Origin: Tritrichomonas musculus
Taxonomy: Eukaryota; Parabasalia; Tritrichomonadida; Tritrichomonadidae
Direction: 5' to 3'
NCBI GenBank assembly: GCA_039105265.1
Contig: JAPFFF010000005.1
Coordinates: 3,209,501-3,273,500, forward strand
Length of the DNA stretch: 64,000 nt
Shown here one piece after another: positions 54,948 through 63,874 of this stretch (positions are counted from its first letter, which is position 1; every line of letters begins with the position of its first letter). Both the position numbers and the translations under genes were made by a program. The notes under the pieces are model-generated. The model had not been told where the DNA came from and searched no databases. It saw nothing but the letters and a program-made list of their open reading frames with translations.

Positions 54948-57095
54948 ATGGCAGCAGCATACAACATATTCGATTCTGCGTCGTTAAATTTTGAAAGGTG
55001 GGTTGATTGTGATGCATCAAGAATTGATGATAATAGCAGTTATGTTCTTTCAGTATATCGTGATAAGTTAACATTATCCAAATTGTATTTTGCAATTCAA
55101 AAAACTCAAAATGGACCTCTAATGTGCTTTATACCGCTATCAAAAGAAGTTGAGGCAGTTATGAATGAGTCAAAAATGATGTTGACATTTACCAAATATA
55201 ATAATGTGTCTGTTATTTTTTCAATTTTAAGTACTCAAAGTTTCGAATTAATTTTATCAGAAATTTGTATCGGTATTTTCGAAACAAACGTGCCTTATGA
55301 TAAATACAAAGGCCAAAATGTCATGTTTTTAGAATCCATTAAAAGTAGCCAAACACTTGTATCCAGTATACTAGAAAATAAAAGATATGTTCAAGTAGGA
55401 AAAAGTTTTTCTTACATGAGCCCTATTGTTTCGAGTAACAACCACTTAGATTTATGGAAAGACCGTATATACTCAATGAATTCAGGCTTTGTTACAGAAG
55501 AAAGAGATTTAAGAATCACTTTTTTGACATGGAATGTTGCAAGTGTTCATCCTAAGGCTACAGTTCTCAATGAAATTAGTAATGCTTTCACCAATGGAGC
55601 TTCCAAATCAGATATTATATTTATTGCTCTTCAAGAAATTGATATGAGTGTGGTGTCAGTTGTTTCTGGTTCATCAAAAAAGGTAAAAGATCAGTGGTCA
55701 AGAATTATTCACTTAGCTGTTATACATCAAAATGGTGAATATACAATTGCAGCTGAATCAAATCTTGGTGGTGTTTTCGCAGCTCTTATTTTCCGTCACA
55801 ACTTGCTTCCTGCTCCTGTATGTGGAGACTTAAAACAAATTCGACTTGGTGCTCATGGATTTGCAGCAAATAAAGGTGCAATTATATTTCCTTTCAATGT
55901 TGGTGCGGCGAGATTTATTTTCATGGGCTGCCATTTAACTGCAGGATCAGGCTCTGATAAATTAGATGAAAGGAACCAGCAGCTTCGGCAATTGATGCGT
56001 CTTGTTGGTGGTAATTATGATTACTTAGCTATTATCGGTGATCTTAATTATAGGATTGATTTGACATATGAAAAATGCATTGAATATATTAATACTAATA
56101 ATATAAAAGAATTGCTCCTAAGAGATCAATTGCGCCAATCAAGGAAGAGAGATCCTAATCTCAATCTCCTTAAGGAGCCAAATCAAACATTCATGCCAAC
56201 TTACAAATTTGATATGGACTCTGACGTTTATGATACTTCTCAAAAGCATAGAGTGCCTTCTTATACAGATAGAATTCTTTTGAGAAGGGGACGAAAACGT
56301 CTTGCAGTTGGAAACATTGCGTCACCAGTCTACAATATATCAAATAAGCCAACTTTAAACTTTCCTTCAATGCCTGTCTGTGTTGACTTTTTCCGAGGCA
56401 CATGTAAATTTAGTGATCATCGATCAGTTCTTTGTGCTTACAAGTTCAAGATTCCCTATGTTAATGAAGAAAAACTAGATATTCTATCAAAAGACACTGA
56501 TGAAAAAGTTAAAGAAATTAGATATGCAATGAGCCCATCAGCAAAATTTGATCCTTCGTCAATCCTTGTTGATAATAATGCGCCGTTTCCTCAAACATTT
56601 AGCGTAGCAATAGAAAATGCACGTTCAGCATGGGCTGATTGGCATACAAATAAAATATCAGAAATTGAACTATCGCCATCGCGTGGTCTTTTACTTCCAA
56701 AAAGGACACAAAAAATTACATTGAAAGTTCTCAAACCAATACAAACAGTTACTGTTTCAGCTAGCATTATAAATGGTGAAAATGCAGCACTTGTTATTTC
56801 TTCCGATCCTAACGTTGTCGACCAAACAGAAAATCATGCACTACAACAGCAAGCTCAATCGCAGCAGCCTCCTCAATTGCAACAAAGACATAATTCCCCA
56901 ACTCATTTCCGGCCAATGGCAGCTTATCCAATGAGTTTGCAGCCAAAGAAAATTTTATCTTCAAAACCTCAGTTTGGACCTGGTGATTATTCATCAGTTA
57001 CTAAACAAAGGTCCAATCATCAACAAGAGCAGCAACAGCAACAAAAGAAAGATGATGATGATGACGATGACGATGATACCATAATTAGCTTATAA
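54948..57095 (+). CDS. Inositol polyphosphate 5-phosphatase
   Basis: A 715-residue enzyme that removes the 5-phosphate from phosphoinositides such as PI(4,5)P2. The Mg-dependent endonuclease-like catalytic domain (about 188-505) has TWNVAS (near 193), LQEID with the metal-binding Glu230, and a GCHLTAGSG strand. It continues with GDLNYRI (364-370), PSYTDRIL (437-444; the usual W-C is S-Y-T-like here) and SDHRSV (489-494). The N-terminal 180 residues may be a PH-like fold. Residues about 555-625 resemble the ASH domain that follows the catalytic domain in OCRL/INPP5B, but there is no RhoGAP domain. The end is Gln-rich and closes with a run of Asp. It is expected to act at plasma or endosomal membranes. 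Confidence 0.92.
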   Translation: MAAAYNIFDSASLNFERWVDCDASRIDDNSSYVLSVYRDKLTLSKLYFAIQKTQNGPLMCFIPLSKEVEAVMNESKMMLTFTKYNNVSVIFSILSTQSFELILSEICIGIFETNVPYDKYKGQNVMFLESIKSSQTLVSSILENKRYVQVGKSFSYMSPIVSSNNHLDLWKDRIYSMNSGFVTEERDLRITFLTWNVASVHPKATVLNEISNAFTNGASKSDIIFIALQEIDMSVVSVVSGSSKKVKDQWSRIIHLAVIHQNGEYTIAAESNLGGVFAALIFRHNLLPAPVCGDLKQIRLGAHGFAANKGAIIFPFNVGAARFIFMGCHLTAGSGSDKLDERNQQLRQLMRLVGGNYDYLAIIGDLNYRIDLTYEKCIEYINTNNIKELLLRDQLRQSRKRDPNLNLLKEPNQTFMPTYKFDMDSDVYDTSQKHRVPSYTDRILLRRGRKRLAVGNIASPVYNISNKPTLNFPSMPVCVDFFRGTCKFSDHRSVLCAYKFKIPYVNEEKLDILSKDTDEKVKEIRYAMSPSAKFDPSSILVDNNAPFPQTFSVAIENARSAWADWHTNKISEIELSPSRGLLLPKRTQKITLKVLKPIQTVTVSASIINGENAALVISSDPNVVDQTENHALQQQAQSQQPPQLQQRHNSPTHFRPMAAYPMSLQPKKILSSKPQFGPGDYSSVTKQRSNHQQEQQQQQKKDDDDDDDDDTIISL

Positions 57096-57375
57096 TATGG
57101 ATTGTGAATAACTGTGTTAATAATATATCATATTTCACTTGTAAATAAAGTTATGACTTTTTTTTGTAATATCTTGTTTTAAAATCATAAAAGTTACTAA
57201 ATAATATAATAGACTTTGTGATTTTCTTTAACAAAATTTTTTATTACTTTATCATAATAAAAATAGAGTTTCATTTTCGCATAAAAATATATCCAACAAA
57301 CATTATACCTACAAACATTTTTTCCTTGAATAAATTCAAAGAGGAAAAATATAATATACACATAAAATATATAAT
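57096..57375. other. Convergent spacer
   Basis: 280 bases between two gene 3' ends; TAAATAAAG-type polyadenylation contexts, otherwise nothing. Confidence 0.5.
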
Positions 57376-58509
57376 CTAATTATATTGTAAGTCCGTTGTG
57401 ATAAAGGGATGTTGAAGTGCTTCATCTGGCTTTATTCGCTGCTCAGGATCAAGTACAAGCATTTTCAGGAGTAGATCAATGAATAATCCTCTCCTCCATT
57501 GCTCTTTTCTCTGCTCAGCTTCTGTTTTTCCAATATTAAGCGCATATTGTTTGATTATATTAGGAAGTTTCTTATAAAAAAAGTATTTATGGAATCCGGC
57601 AACTTCTATTTGAAGTGATCTGCATATTTCGATTTCAGTTTTGAGTGTTCCATTTGAATTGAAAAATACGTTTTTTCTACTTGACATATCGATCATTTTT
57701 TGAGGAAATTGACCTAGCATTTGTACAATTAAGATTAGCATTTGAACTTCGTTTTGACCTGGAAAAAGAGGTAAACCAACAAAAATCTCTACAGCAACGC
57801 AACCAAGAGACCAAATATCAATTGGATATGAATGTGGAATAGCCAGAATTACTTCTGGTGCCCTGTAAAAGCGTGATTGAATGTAAAACTTGCACTCTTG
57901 GGAAATATAGCGAGAAGAGCCAAAATCAGCGAGTTTAACCTTTTCTGATGCGCTATCAGCTAAAAGAATGTTTTCTGGTTTCAAATCTGAATGAACAATG
58001 TTATGTCGTGAAAGAGTAGAAAGAGCTTTCAGAATTGATCGAACAGTTGATTGAACCAGATTTAAAGGAAGTCCATTGTATTTTCTTTTTACTATAATTG
58101 TTAATAAATCCATTGATAACTTTTCCATTAAAATGATTAGGTGGTTTTTGTATAAAAAAGATTTAATAAATTTCGAAATATTTTCCATTTCATCATTTAT
58201 TGCATTATTCTGTATATATGATATTAAGTCAGCTTCTTTTTGAGCTTGTTCACGATATGAAGGATGAGATTTTGTAACTTTTATGGCGAAAATTGAATTT
58301 GCTGGATCAGGCGATGTTATTTCACAAACTTCAAATACTTGTCCATATTGACCTTCTCCCAGTTTTGAAAGAACTAGAAATTTATTTCCTTCTCCATCTG
58401 TAATTATATCGTTTTTATATACAATTAGATTGTAAGATTTGTTATCTGGCGAATTAAGAGCAATGGGAACTGTATCATTTGTAAGAGGTTGTGGTATTTC
58501 TTGATTCAT
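57376..58509 (-). CDS. DYRK/Yak1-type protein kinase
   Basis: A 377-residue kinase of the DYRK family. An N-terminal YKNDIITDGEGNKFLVL leads into the Gly loop GEGQYG (51-56); Lys77 is in FAIKV, and the catalytic loop is HSDLKPEN (173-180) with the DYRK-type Ser after His. DFG is at 195-197, and the activation loop reads FYIQSRFYRAPEVIL (208-222). Tyr209 stands at the autophosphorylated Tyr of DYRKs, which phosphorylate themselves there during folding and then act as Ser/Thr kinases. It carries almost nothing outside the kinase domain, in contrast to the long tails of yeast Yak1. Roles of the family are in growth arrest and stress; its role here is inferred. Confidence 0.93.
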   Translation of the reverse strand: MNQEIPQPLTNDTVPIALNSPDNKSYNLIVYKNDIITDGEGNKFLVLSKLGEGQYGQVFEVCEITSPDPANSIFAIKVTKSHPSYREQAQKEADLISYIQNNAINDEMENISKFIKSFLYKNHLIILMEKLSMDLLTIIVKRKYNGLPLNLVQSTVRSILKALSTLSRHNIVHSDLKPENILLADSASEKVKLADFGSSRYISQECKFYIQSRFYRAPEVILAIPHSYPIDIWSLGCVAVEIFVGLPLFPGQNEVQMLILIVQMLGQFPQKMIDMSSRKNVFFNSNGTLKTEIEICRSLQIEVAGFHKYFFYKKLPNIIKQYALNIGKTEAEQRKEQWRRGLFIDLLLKMLVLDPEQRIKPDEALQHPFITTDLQYN

Positions 58510-59780
58510 ATAAATTGCAAATAAAAATTTCTCTAAGTGAGGTGATATGAAATAGTTACTCCTTCATTTTTCCTTCCTGAATGAAAAGTTAACACCATAA
58601 TAAAAAAAAATAATGTACAGCTCGGAATTATTACTGTTGCGTTATTTTACATGAAAAAGAAAATAAAAGAACAATTTGAAAATTTTCAAAAATTTTGAAA
58701 AATTAAAAAATTAAAAATTTTAATATTTTTTTGAATTGTGTTCTTTAGTTGGAAATTGTATCTTCTCTTAATTATGATGAAAAAACTTGGATTTATTCAT
58801 TTATAAATTTTTTATTCTCAAAAAGTTCAATTTGATTATCATTCATTTTCATACAAATATAAACGATCTGAAGGTCAAAAATATTTGACTTAATAAAAGC
58901 CAAAAAGTTCCTATTACTACAGTTAGCGGTTTGTAGCAATAAGGTATTCAATTCAATTTTACCATAAATAGGTGAAAAAGCAGCCGTTATTACGGCAGTT
59001 ATCGTTTTACTGTATAAAGAATTCAATTATTATTGACCTTTTTTTTGCCTTAAAAGAGGTTATTGATTAATATTATGGTGAATATAATATTCAATATATT
59101 ATTTTAATTATTTTGAATACTTTATTTATTATATTTTAATAATTTTGAATGCTTTTGTTAGCATTTTAAATTATTTGCTATAATTTCTCAAAATTTAAAT
59201 GAAACAAAATTTTTCAAAATTTTTATATCATCAAAAATTTTTAATTTGACAATTTTTTGCAAAATCCCGAATCGCAGTCATAAGAAGACAAAAAAATGAA
59301 TGGGCCTACAGTAGTAATTCCGAGCTGTAAAATAATGTTAAAGTAATAATTATTAAGCAAAAATGAAATGTAAATTGATGATTTTGCTTCTCATCAAACA
59401 CTTTAGCTTGCCATTTCAACAAATATTTGAAAAAAAATTAATTTTTCTATAGGTTTCCTTTAAATATAAATAGAGCCATTACATAAAAAATTGTATATCA
59501 CAAATTTGGCTGTTGATTAATAGAGTTTTTTAAAAAAACTCGACATTTATTAATTAACAAATTTCAGTCTTCTCACAATTATGTATTAATACAAAAATTC
59601 AAAGAAAACTTTTCATTCGGCCAATTTTTCAAATAAAGTTTTTGAATTGAGATTTTCAAATTGAAAATTAATGACAAAATAAGTCCTCAATATTGAGAAA
59701 AATCTTGTTAAAAAAAATATGAAATAAAAAACAAATTTAACAAACAAACAAACAAACATAATTAACATAATTAACATCAG
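58510..59780. other. Intergenic region containing a MITE-like element
   Basis: 1.27 kb between the DYRK-type kinase and the coiled-coil gene. Apart from the element at 58616-59329 it is A/T-rich and featureless; a tandem CAAA stretch lies near 59738-59757. Confidence 0.5.
58616..59329. mobile_element. MITE-like element with 22-base inverted repeats
   Basis: TACAGCTCGGAATTATTACT at 58616 is matched by its reverse complement ending at 59329, 21 of 22 bases identical. If the outermost TA is the target duplication, the element runs CAGCTCGG to CCGAGCTG over 710 bases. No transposase is encoded; a 77-residue frame inside (58793-59026, minus) has no recognisable domain. The TA flanks fit a non-autonomous Tc1/mariner-type element with termini different from the other two in this window. 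Confidence 0.7.
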
Positions 59781-61064
59781 CTAATCAGCGAATTCGGCTG
59801 CTTCAAGCAGTTCCTTTAAATTTTTTATTTGATCATCATATTTTCCTTCCTGCTCAATAAGTTTTTCTGTCTTAATTTTCATATTCTGTTTTCTTCTTTC
59901 TATTAGTTTAAGATGTTCTTCTTTTTGTAATAAAGTGGCTTCTAAATCTTCTAATCCCATTCTTTTGGAAGAATTATAAACACTTTGGAAATCATCAAAG
60001 GAAACATTTGCTTCTTTTAACTTCTGAAATTTCCATTTCTGCTCTTCAATAGCATTTTTTAAAATTTTTGATTGTTTTTCCAATTCATTTGTTTCATCAT
60101 CCATTTCTTTGATTAAATCTGTCCTTCCATTTAGTTGGGATTCCATTAATTGATGCTTTTGTATTAACTGATTTCGAAGAATATCTAAATTCATATATTT
60201 TTGTTTTAAATTTATTTTTTCTTGATTTTCCTCTTTTGTTAAACCTCCATCAACTGGTTTCATTAAAAATTGTGCACTAAGAGTAGAGCAATCGTTTTGA
60301 AGGTCGTCTCTCTGTGAAATTAAAGTTTCAACCGTTTTTTTTGTGGAAATCAATCTGCTTTTTGTATCTCCAAATTCTTTTAATTCGAGTTTAAGTTGAG
60401 CTTTAATGCGTGGAAGGAGGGGTCCAATTAAATCAGATTTATGAAGAGTATCTTCAAGATGTTCTTGAAGTTGGTGAATTTGTTTAACTATGTCAGCTGA
60501 CTTAGCAATTAAATCGTTAAGTTGGAAAGTCAAATCTTTGCTTTTACGCAAAAAGAAAATATTATTTTGATTAATCTTCATTTTAAGTATTTTCGTGTTT
60601 CCACTTAAAAGATCTAGGCAGAGAACGCAACTGTCTCTTTCATTAATATCTTCTGTTAAGCAGGCATAAGATGTAAGCATTGAAACGAGTTTTTTTAATT
60701 GAAGATTAGATATATTTTTTTGTTTTGCAAATGTTAAATGATAAAGCATAGTTTCCTGTGTGAGAATTTCTTCTTCAATTAGCTCACTTTCATATTGCAG
60801 ATTATTAAAAGTTGTCTTTAATTCTTCCAATCGAATTTCTTCTGCTGATTTTGACATGTATCCCTTACTAATATCTAATTCATTATCGGTAGAAAGAACT
60901 TTACATATTTCAAAAGATACATCATTAATCTGATTTTGAAGTGATGATTCCCGATCTTGCATTTTTGTTAGTTGGTTTTTTGCTGATTTATTTATTTGAT
61001 AAAGCTTATCTTCTGGTAATATTGATAAAGCTTCATCTGATTCAAGAAAACGTTTCCACCACAT
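59781..61064 (-). CDS. Long coiled-coil protein
   Basis: A 427-residue protein starting MWWKRF, almost entirely charged helix with heptad spacing, with predicted coiled coils over most of residues 25-130 and 180-420. A short less-charged part near 130-165 interrupts the rod. There are no motor, ATPase or membrane motifs. Such proteins in trichomonads are usually cytoskeletal or flagellar/intraflagellar-transport parts, and an MWWKRF start followed by coiled coil is compatible with that, but I cannot name a family. It lies 207 bases downstream of a same-strand Nudix-like gene. Confidence 0.65.
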   Translation of the reverse strand: MWWKRFLESDEALSILPEDKLYQINKSAKNQLTKMQDRESSLQNQINDVSFEICKVLSTDNELDISKGYMSKSAEEIRLEELKTTFNNLQYESELIEEEILTQETMLYHLTFAKQKNISNLQLKKLVSMLTSYACLTEDINERDSCVLCLDLLSGNTKILKMKINQNNIFFLRKSKDLTFQLNDLIAKSADIVKQIHQLQEHLEDTLHKSDLIGPLLPRIKAQLKLELKEFGDTKSRLISTKKTVETLISQRDDLQNDCSTLSAQFLMKPVDGGLTKEENQEKINLKQKYMNLDILRNQLIQKHQLMESQLNGRTDLIKEMDDETNELEKQSKILKNAIEEQKWKFQKLKEANVSFDDFQSVYNSSKRMGLEDLEATLLQKEEHLKLIERRKQNMKIKTEKLIEQEGKYDDQIKNLKELLEAAEFAD

Positions 61065-61271
61065 TTCAAAAATTTTTAAACGTTTAAAAATTGAATTGGA
61101 ATTCAGAATCTTGTTTCAAAAAGTTCGAATAGAAAAAAAAAATTATTTCAAATCAACGAATTTACTTATTTTTTATTAAATTAAAACATAATGCCCGCTT
61201 TACAGTTTGCTTTGAATACAAATTTGGCGATATTACATACAAAGATTAAATTCTTATTTAATCCAAAAAAA

Positions 61272-61976
61272 CTATTTTTTACAAAATTGACGATAGTACG
61301 CAAGTAATGAAAGGGAAATCATGTCATTAACTAGCTCTCTGCATTGCTTCAAAGGAACTATTTTAATATTAATATTATTTATGCTTTTCCCATTAAATTC
61401 TGATATTACGTTTTTTGTCATTTCTAGTTTTATCAAGAAAATTACATTTTTTTGATCAGTTGGGCCACAATATGGATGAATGTAGCTGTAATTTTGGTTG
61501 GGCACTGTGCTTTTAATTAAATCTATGCATAATTCGGGAGAAACTTTAATTCCACATGATTTATCAAAAAAATCGGATGCATATTTTTGATCGGGAAGAA
61601 CATTTGAAGTGGTTTCAAATGGAAAAGCGTATTGAAAAGTACCTGTTGCTAAAATAAATTTATGTTGTAAAATAACAAATTCATCACCAGATTCTTTTTC
61701 TTTGAGTATTGGCAAGATAGAAATTGAATATCCATCCAATACTATAACACGAGGGAAAGTTTGGTCCATTCTGGAAGAGACTGTATCAGCTTTAATGTAG
61801 TTAAAAGTTCCATCGGGTAAGCGAGAGTACGTTTGTAATTTAACAGATTGCAAATGAATTGACTCGTCAAGTGAATTTAACCAGTTTTGAAAAAGAGATG
61901 ACTTTAAAACTTCTTTTAATAACTCATCTTCAGAGCCAGACAATGAAAAAGAACTATTCCGAAAAGGAATTTCCAT
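61272..61976 (-). CDS. Degenerate Nudix-like protein
   Basis: A 234-residue protein whose strand order recalls ADP-sugar-type Nudix hydrolases. VIVLDGYSISILPIL is the first core strand, DEFVILQHKFILATGTFQYAFPF is the substrate strand and loop, and then comes a helix at the place of the Nudix box. In that helix the R-E-x-x-E-E signature is missing: ASDFFDKSCGIKV stands where A-x-R-E-L-x-E-E-x-G is expected, so metal-dependent hydrolysis is unlikely. The C-terminal half has FLIKLEMTK like the following strand of the fold. It may be a binding protein or a very diverged enzyme. It is divergent from the HP1-like gene with a 75-base spacer. Confidence 0.5.
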   Translation of the reverse strand: MEIPFRNSSFSLSGSEDELLKEVLKSSLFQNWLNSLDESIHLQSVKLQTYSRLPDGTFNYIKADTVSSRMDQTFPRVIVLDGYSISILPILKEKESGDEFVILQHKFILATGTFQYAFPFETTSNVLPDQKYASDFFDKSCGIKVSPELCIDLIKSTVPNQNYSYIHPYCGPTDQKNVIFLIKLEMTKNVISEFNGKSINNINIKIVPLKQCRELVNDMISLSLLAYYRQFCKK

Positions 61977-62042
61977 TGTTATAAATTTGTAAAATTAATA
62001 ATAAAATAAACTATTGAATTTTTTTTTCAGTTTATCTATATT

Positions 62043-62048
62043 TCATTC
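62043..62048 (+). promoter_or_regulatory. Inr-like motif before HP1-like gene
   Basis: TCATTC (within TTTCATTCAG) lies 3 bases before the ATG at 62052, giving an extremely short leader, as is usual in trichomonads. Confidence 0.55.
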
Positions 62049-62051
62049 AGA

Positions 62052-62579
62052 ATGAGTGGAGAAGAATACGAGATAGAAGCAATCAACGGAATTCGTTTTA
62101 GGAATGGTAAAAAAGAATTTCGTGTCAAATGGAAAGACTATGACCAAACTAGCTGGGTTAAAGAATCAGACCTAGATTGCTCTGAATTAATGGAAGAATA
62201 CATCAGTAAGCACCAAGAAGAAATCGAAAAGGCAAAAAATGAAGAACACAAAGAAGAAGAAGAAGAAGATAAGCCAGATGAAAAGGGAAAGAAAGGCAAG
62301 AAACCCAAAAAAGCTAGTAAAGAAAAAGAGGAAAAGCCAAAAGAAGAGAAACCCAAAAAAGAGAAAGAAGAAAAGCCAAAGAAAAAGCAGCAAGCTGAAG
62401 ATAAAAAGCTTGATAAAGATAAATGTAAAGTTGTTGGATACTTTAGATATAAAAATGAAATCTATTATACAATTGAAGATCAAAATGGTGAAAAGAATGA
62501 CATAAAATCCAACAAAGCACGCTCTTCTTTTGCCGAAAAAGTTATCGCCTTCTTGGAATCCCAATTACCCAAAGAGTAA
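62052..62579 (+). CDS. HP1-like chromodomain protein
   Basis: A 175-residue protein with an N-terminal chromodomain (about 4-52). It has YEIEAINGIR and FRVKWKDYDQTSWVKESDL. Tyr at the start, Trp in VKW, and the Trp/Tyr region in TSW provide the usual aromatic cage for methyl-lysine. A Lys/Glu-rich linker (about 60-120) is followed by a C-terminal chromo-shadow-like domain (about 124-173; KVVGYFRYKNEIYYTI, SSFAEKVIAFLESQL), the dimerisation part of heterochromatin protein 1. The length and two-domain layout fit HP1. It should bind H3K9-type methylated histone tails in silent chromatin. The stop is followed at once by AAATAAATAA, a TAAA polyadenylation context. Confidence 0.85.
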   Translation: MSGEEYEIEAINGIRFRNGKKEFRVKWKDYDQTSWVKESDLDCSELMEEYISKHQEEIEKAKNEEHKEEEEEDKPDEKGKKGKKPKKASKEKEEKPKEEKPKKEKEEKPKKKQQAEDKKLDKDKCKVVGYFRYKNEIYYTIEDQNGEKNDIKSNKARSSFAEKVIAFLESQLPKE

Positions 62580-62640
62580 ATAAATAAATAGCTTTTATAA
62601 TTTTTATTTTTCAATTATAGAGAACATGAAAAAATGTTAT

Positions 62641-62911
62641 ACATCCGCCTCTCAAAAAGTTTTGATGAAAATACAAAAAGTTTAACTAATTCGCAGAGGT
62701 CATTCAAAATTATGAATAGAAAGTGAATTTTTTTCCAAATTTTACAGGTTACTTCATTTTTACCGCGTCTTACCCCCAGCCGCGGGGTCTCGGGTCCGCT
62801 TCAAGCTGCGCTCGACACCCGCTAGGCGGTATGTAGAAGTCTGGGAAATGATGTAAAAATAGTAATTTTGAATTAATCTTATCAAAACTTAACTTTTTGA
62901 GAGGCGGATGT
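62641..62911. mobile_element. MITE-like foldback element with GC-rich core
   Basis: ACATCCGCCTCTCAAAAAGT at 62641 matches the reverse complement ending at 62911 exactly over 21 bases. A second pair of arms lies inward (ATTCAAAATTA at 62702-62712, TAATTTTGAAT at 62863-62873), and a third pair, TACCGC at 62761 and GCGGTA ending at 62831, brackets the core. TA occurs just outside both ends, offset by one base. No coding capacity. The near-complete symmetry suggests a long stem-loop with a GC-rich head. Confidence 0.75.
62761..62831. ncRNA. GC-rich structured core, possible small RNA
   Basis: 71 bases of roughly 65% GC by eye inside DNA of perhaps 25% GC. Self-complementary parts: TACCGC with GCGGTA at the ends, CCCC with GGGG around AGCCGC, and CGGGT with ACCCG around a GCTTCAAGC hairpin. 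TCAAGCTGCGCTCGA gives it a tRNA-like flavour, but I cannot fold a standard cloverleaf. No known RNA is recognised; it may instead be a conserved DNA structure. Confidence 0.3.
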
Positions 62912-63404
62912 TACTTTAAACTGTCTATCATAAATTAAATGGGAATTCTTCTCAATTTTAAATAACCGCTTACAATAAAGAATTTGTTTTTCAATATCTA
63001 CTTAATTTTTTGGAATCTATTTTATAAAACATAACAATATTTAAAATAATTAAAACAATGCATATGCTTAAATACAAAATTATGATAATTATACTTCAAA
63101 TATAAAAAAGATATTTGCAGCAAAGAAAAAAATTCAAAAAATGCTTCTGTTATGATCTTTTTCAATTGCTTCCAAGAATAATTATACATAAAATACAACA
63201 GGATATCTTATATTGATCAAATTAACTTCATTTTTAAAAGCATTGAAAAAGTTTTAAAAAGTATTGAAAAAGTGGATTTAAAATGAAGCACAACTCTGTG
63301 TAGAAGCAAATTTAACATATAAAACCTATATAATTTTGAATCTATATATTGTTATAAATAAAAGACAAGAATTGGAATAAAAATCATCCAGAGATTAGTG
63401 GTCA

Positions 63405-63866
63405 TTAAAGCTTTTTTCTTTTATATGATGCATAACTTCTTTTCTTTCTTTTGAATGCGATGTTTTTAGGTGTATTTCTCTTAGGGAGGACCTCGAGGTT
63501 TTTTTCTTTAAAAAGCCTATCATTCAATTGCAGTGCATCTTCTGCAGCTGCAACCTCACTAAATTCTATATAAGCGTACTTTGACTTATGTGTGTAAGGA
63601 TCTGAAATAATGGTAGTTCGAACTATATCTCCACAAACAGAGAAAAAACTTTGAAGTTCTTCTTTCTTTACAAATGGATTAAGGTTTGAAATAAAAATCG
63701 AAGCATCGTTATTTGGAGGAGCAGAAGTTCGATTGAGTGCTATTTGATCAGAAATTGGAGTAAGATTAATGAGTGATGATAATGATACATCAATAACTTG
63801 TTTTCTTATTTTTTTAACCTCAGCGATTCGAAGTTTTATATCTTGAATATTTGGTGTTGCTGACAT
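63405..63866 (-). CDS. PABPN1/Pab2-like nuclear poly(A)-binding protein
   Basis: A 153-residue RRM protein. A short N-terminal helix (DIKLRIAEVKKIRK) stands where PABPN1 has its coiled coil. The RRM (about 52-128) has SIFISNLNPF as RNP2 and SKYAYIEFSEV as RNP1. Then LPKRNTPKN follows, matching the V-x-P-K-R-T-N-x-P segment directly after the RRM in PABPN1/Pab2, and the protein ends in a basic Lys/Arg-rich tail. PABPN1 binds nascent poly(A) tails in the nucleus and controls their length. The RGG-type arginine tail of animal PABPN1 is replaced by Lys. TCATTCAT directly upstream supports the start. Confidence 0.85.
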   Translation of the reverse strand: MSATPNIQDIKLRIAEVKKIRKQVIDVSLSSLINLTPISDQIALNRTSAPPNNDASIFISNLNPFVKKEELQSFFSVCGDIVRTTIISDPYTHKSKYAYIEFSEVAAAEDALQLNDRLFKEKNLEVLPKRNTPKNIAFKRKKRSYASYKRKKL

Positions 63867-63874
63867 ATGAATGA
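63867..63874 (-). promoter_or_regulatory. Inr-like motif before PABPN1-like gene
   Basis: TCATTCAT on the minus strand abuts the ATG, an excellent match to the trichomonad initiator with a leader of about six bases. Confidence 0.6.

Larger units (their letters stand above)
62580..63404. other. Intergenic region with GC-rich foldback element
   Basis: 825 bases between the HP1-like gene and the convergent PABPN1-like gene. The left third is occupied by the foldback element at 62641-62911. The rest (62912-63404) is plain A/T-rich DNA with no feature seen. Confidence 0.5.

Noticed and set aside
62187-62564. Phe-rich hydrophobic frame opposite the HP1-like gene
   Set aside because: Antisense translation of a Lys/Glu-rich linker; not a membrane protein.
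62761-62831. tRNA gene in the GC-rich core
   Set aside because: No proper acceptor stem, anticodon arm and T-arm can be drawn in a 70-75 base cloverleaf, and there is no T-run terminator.
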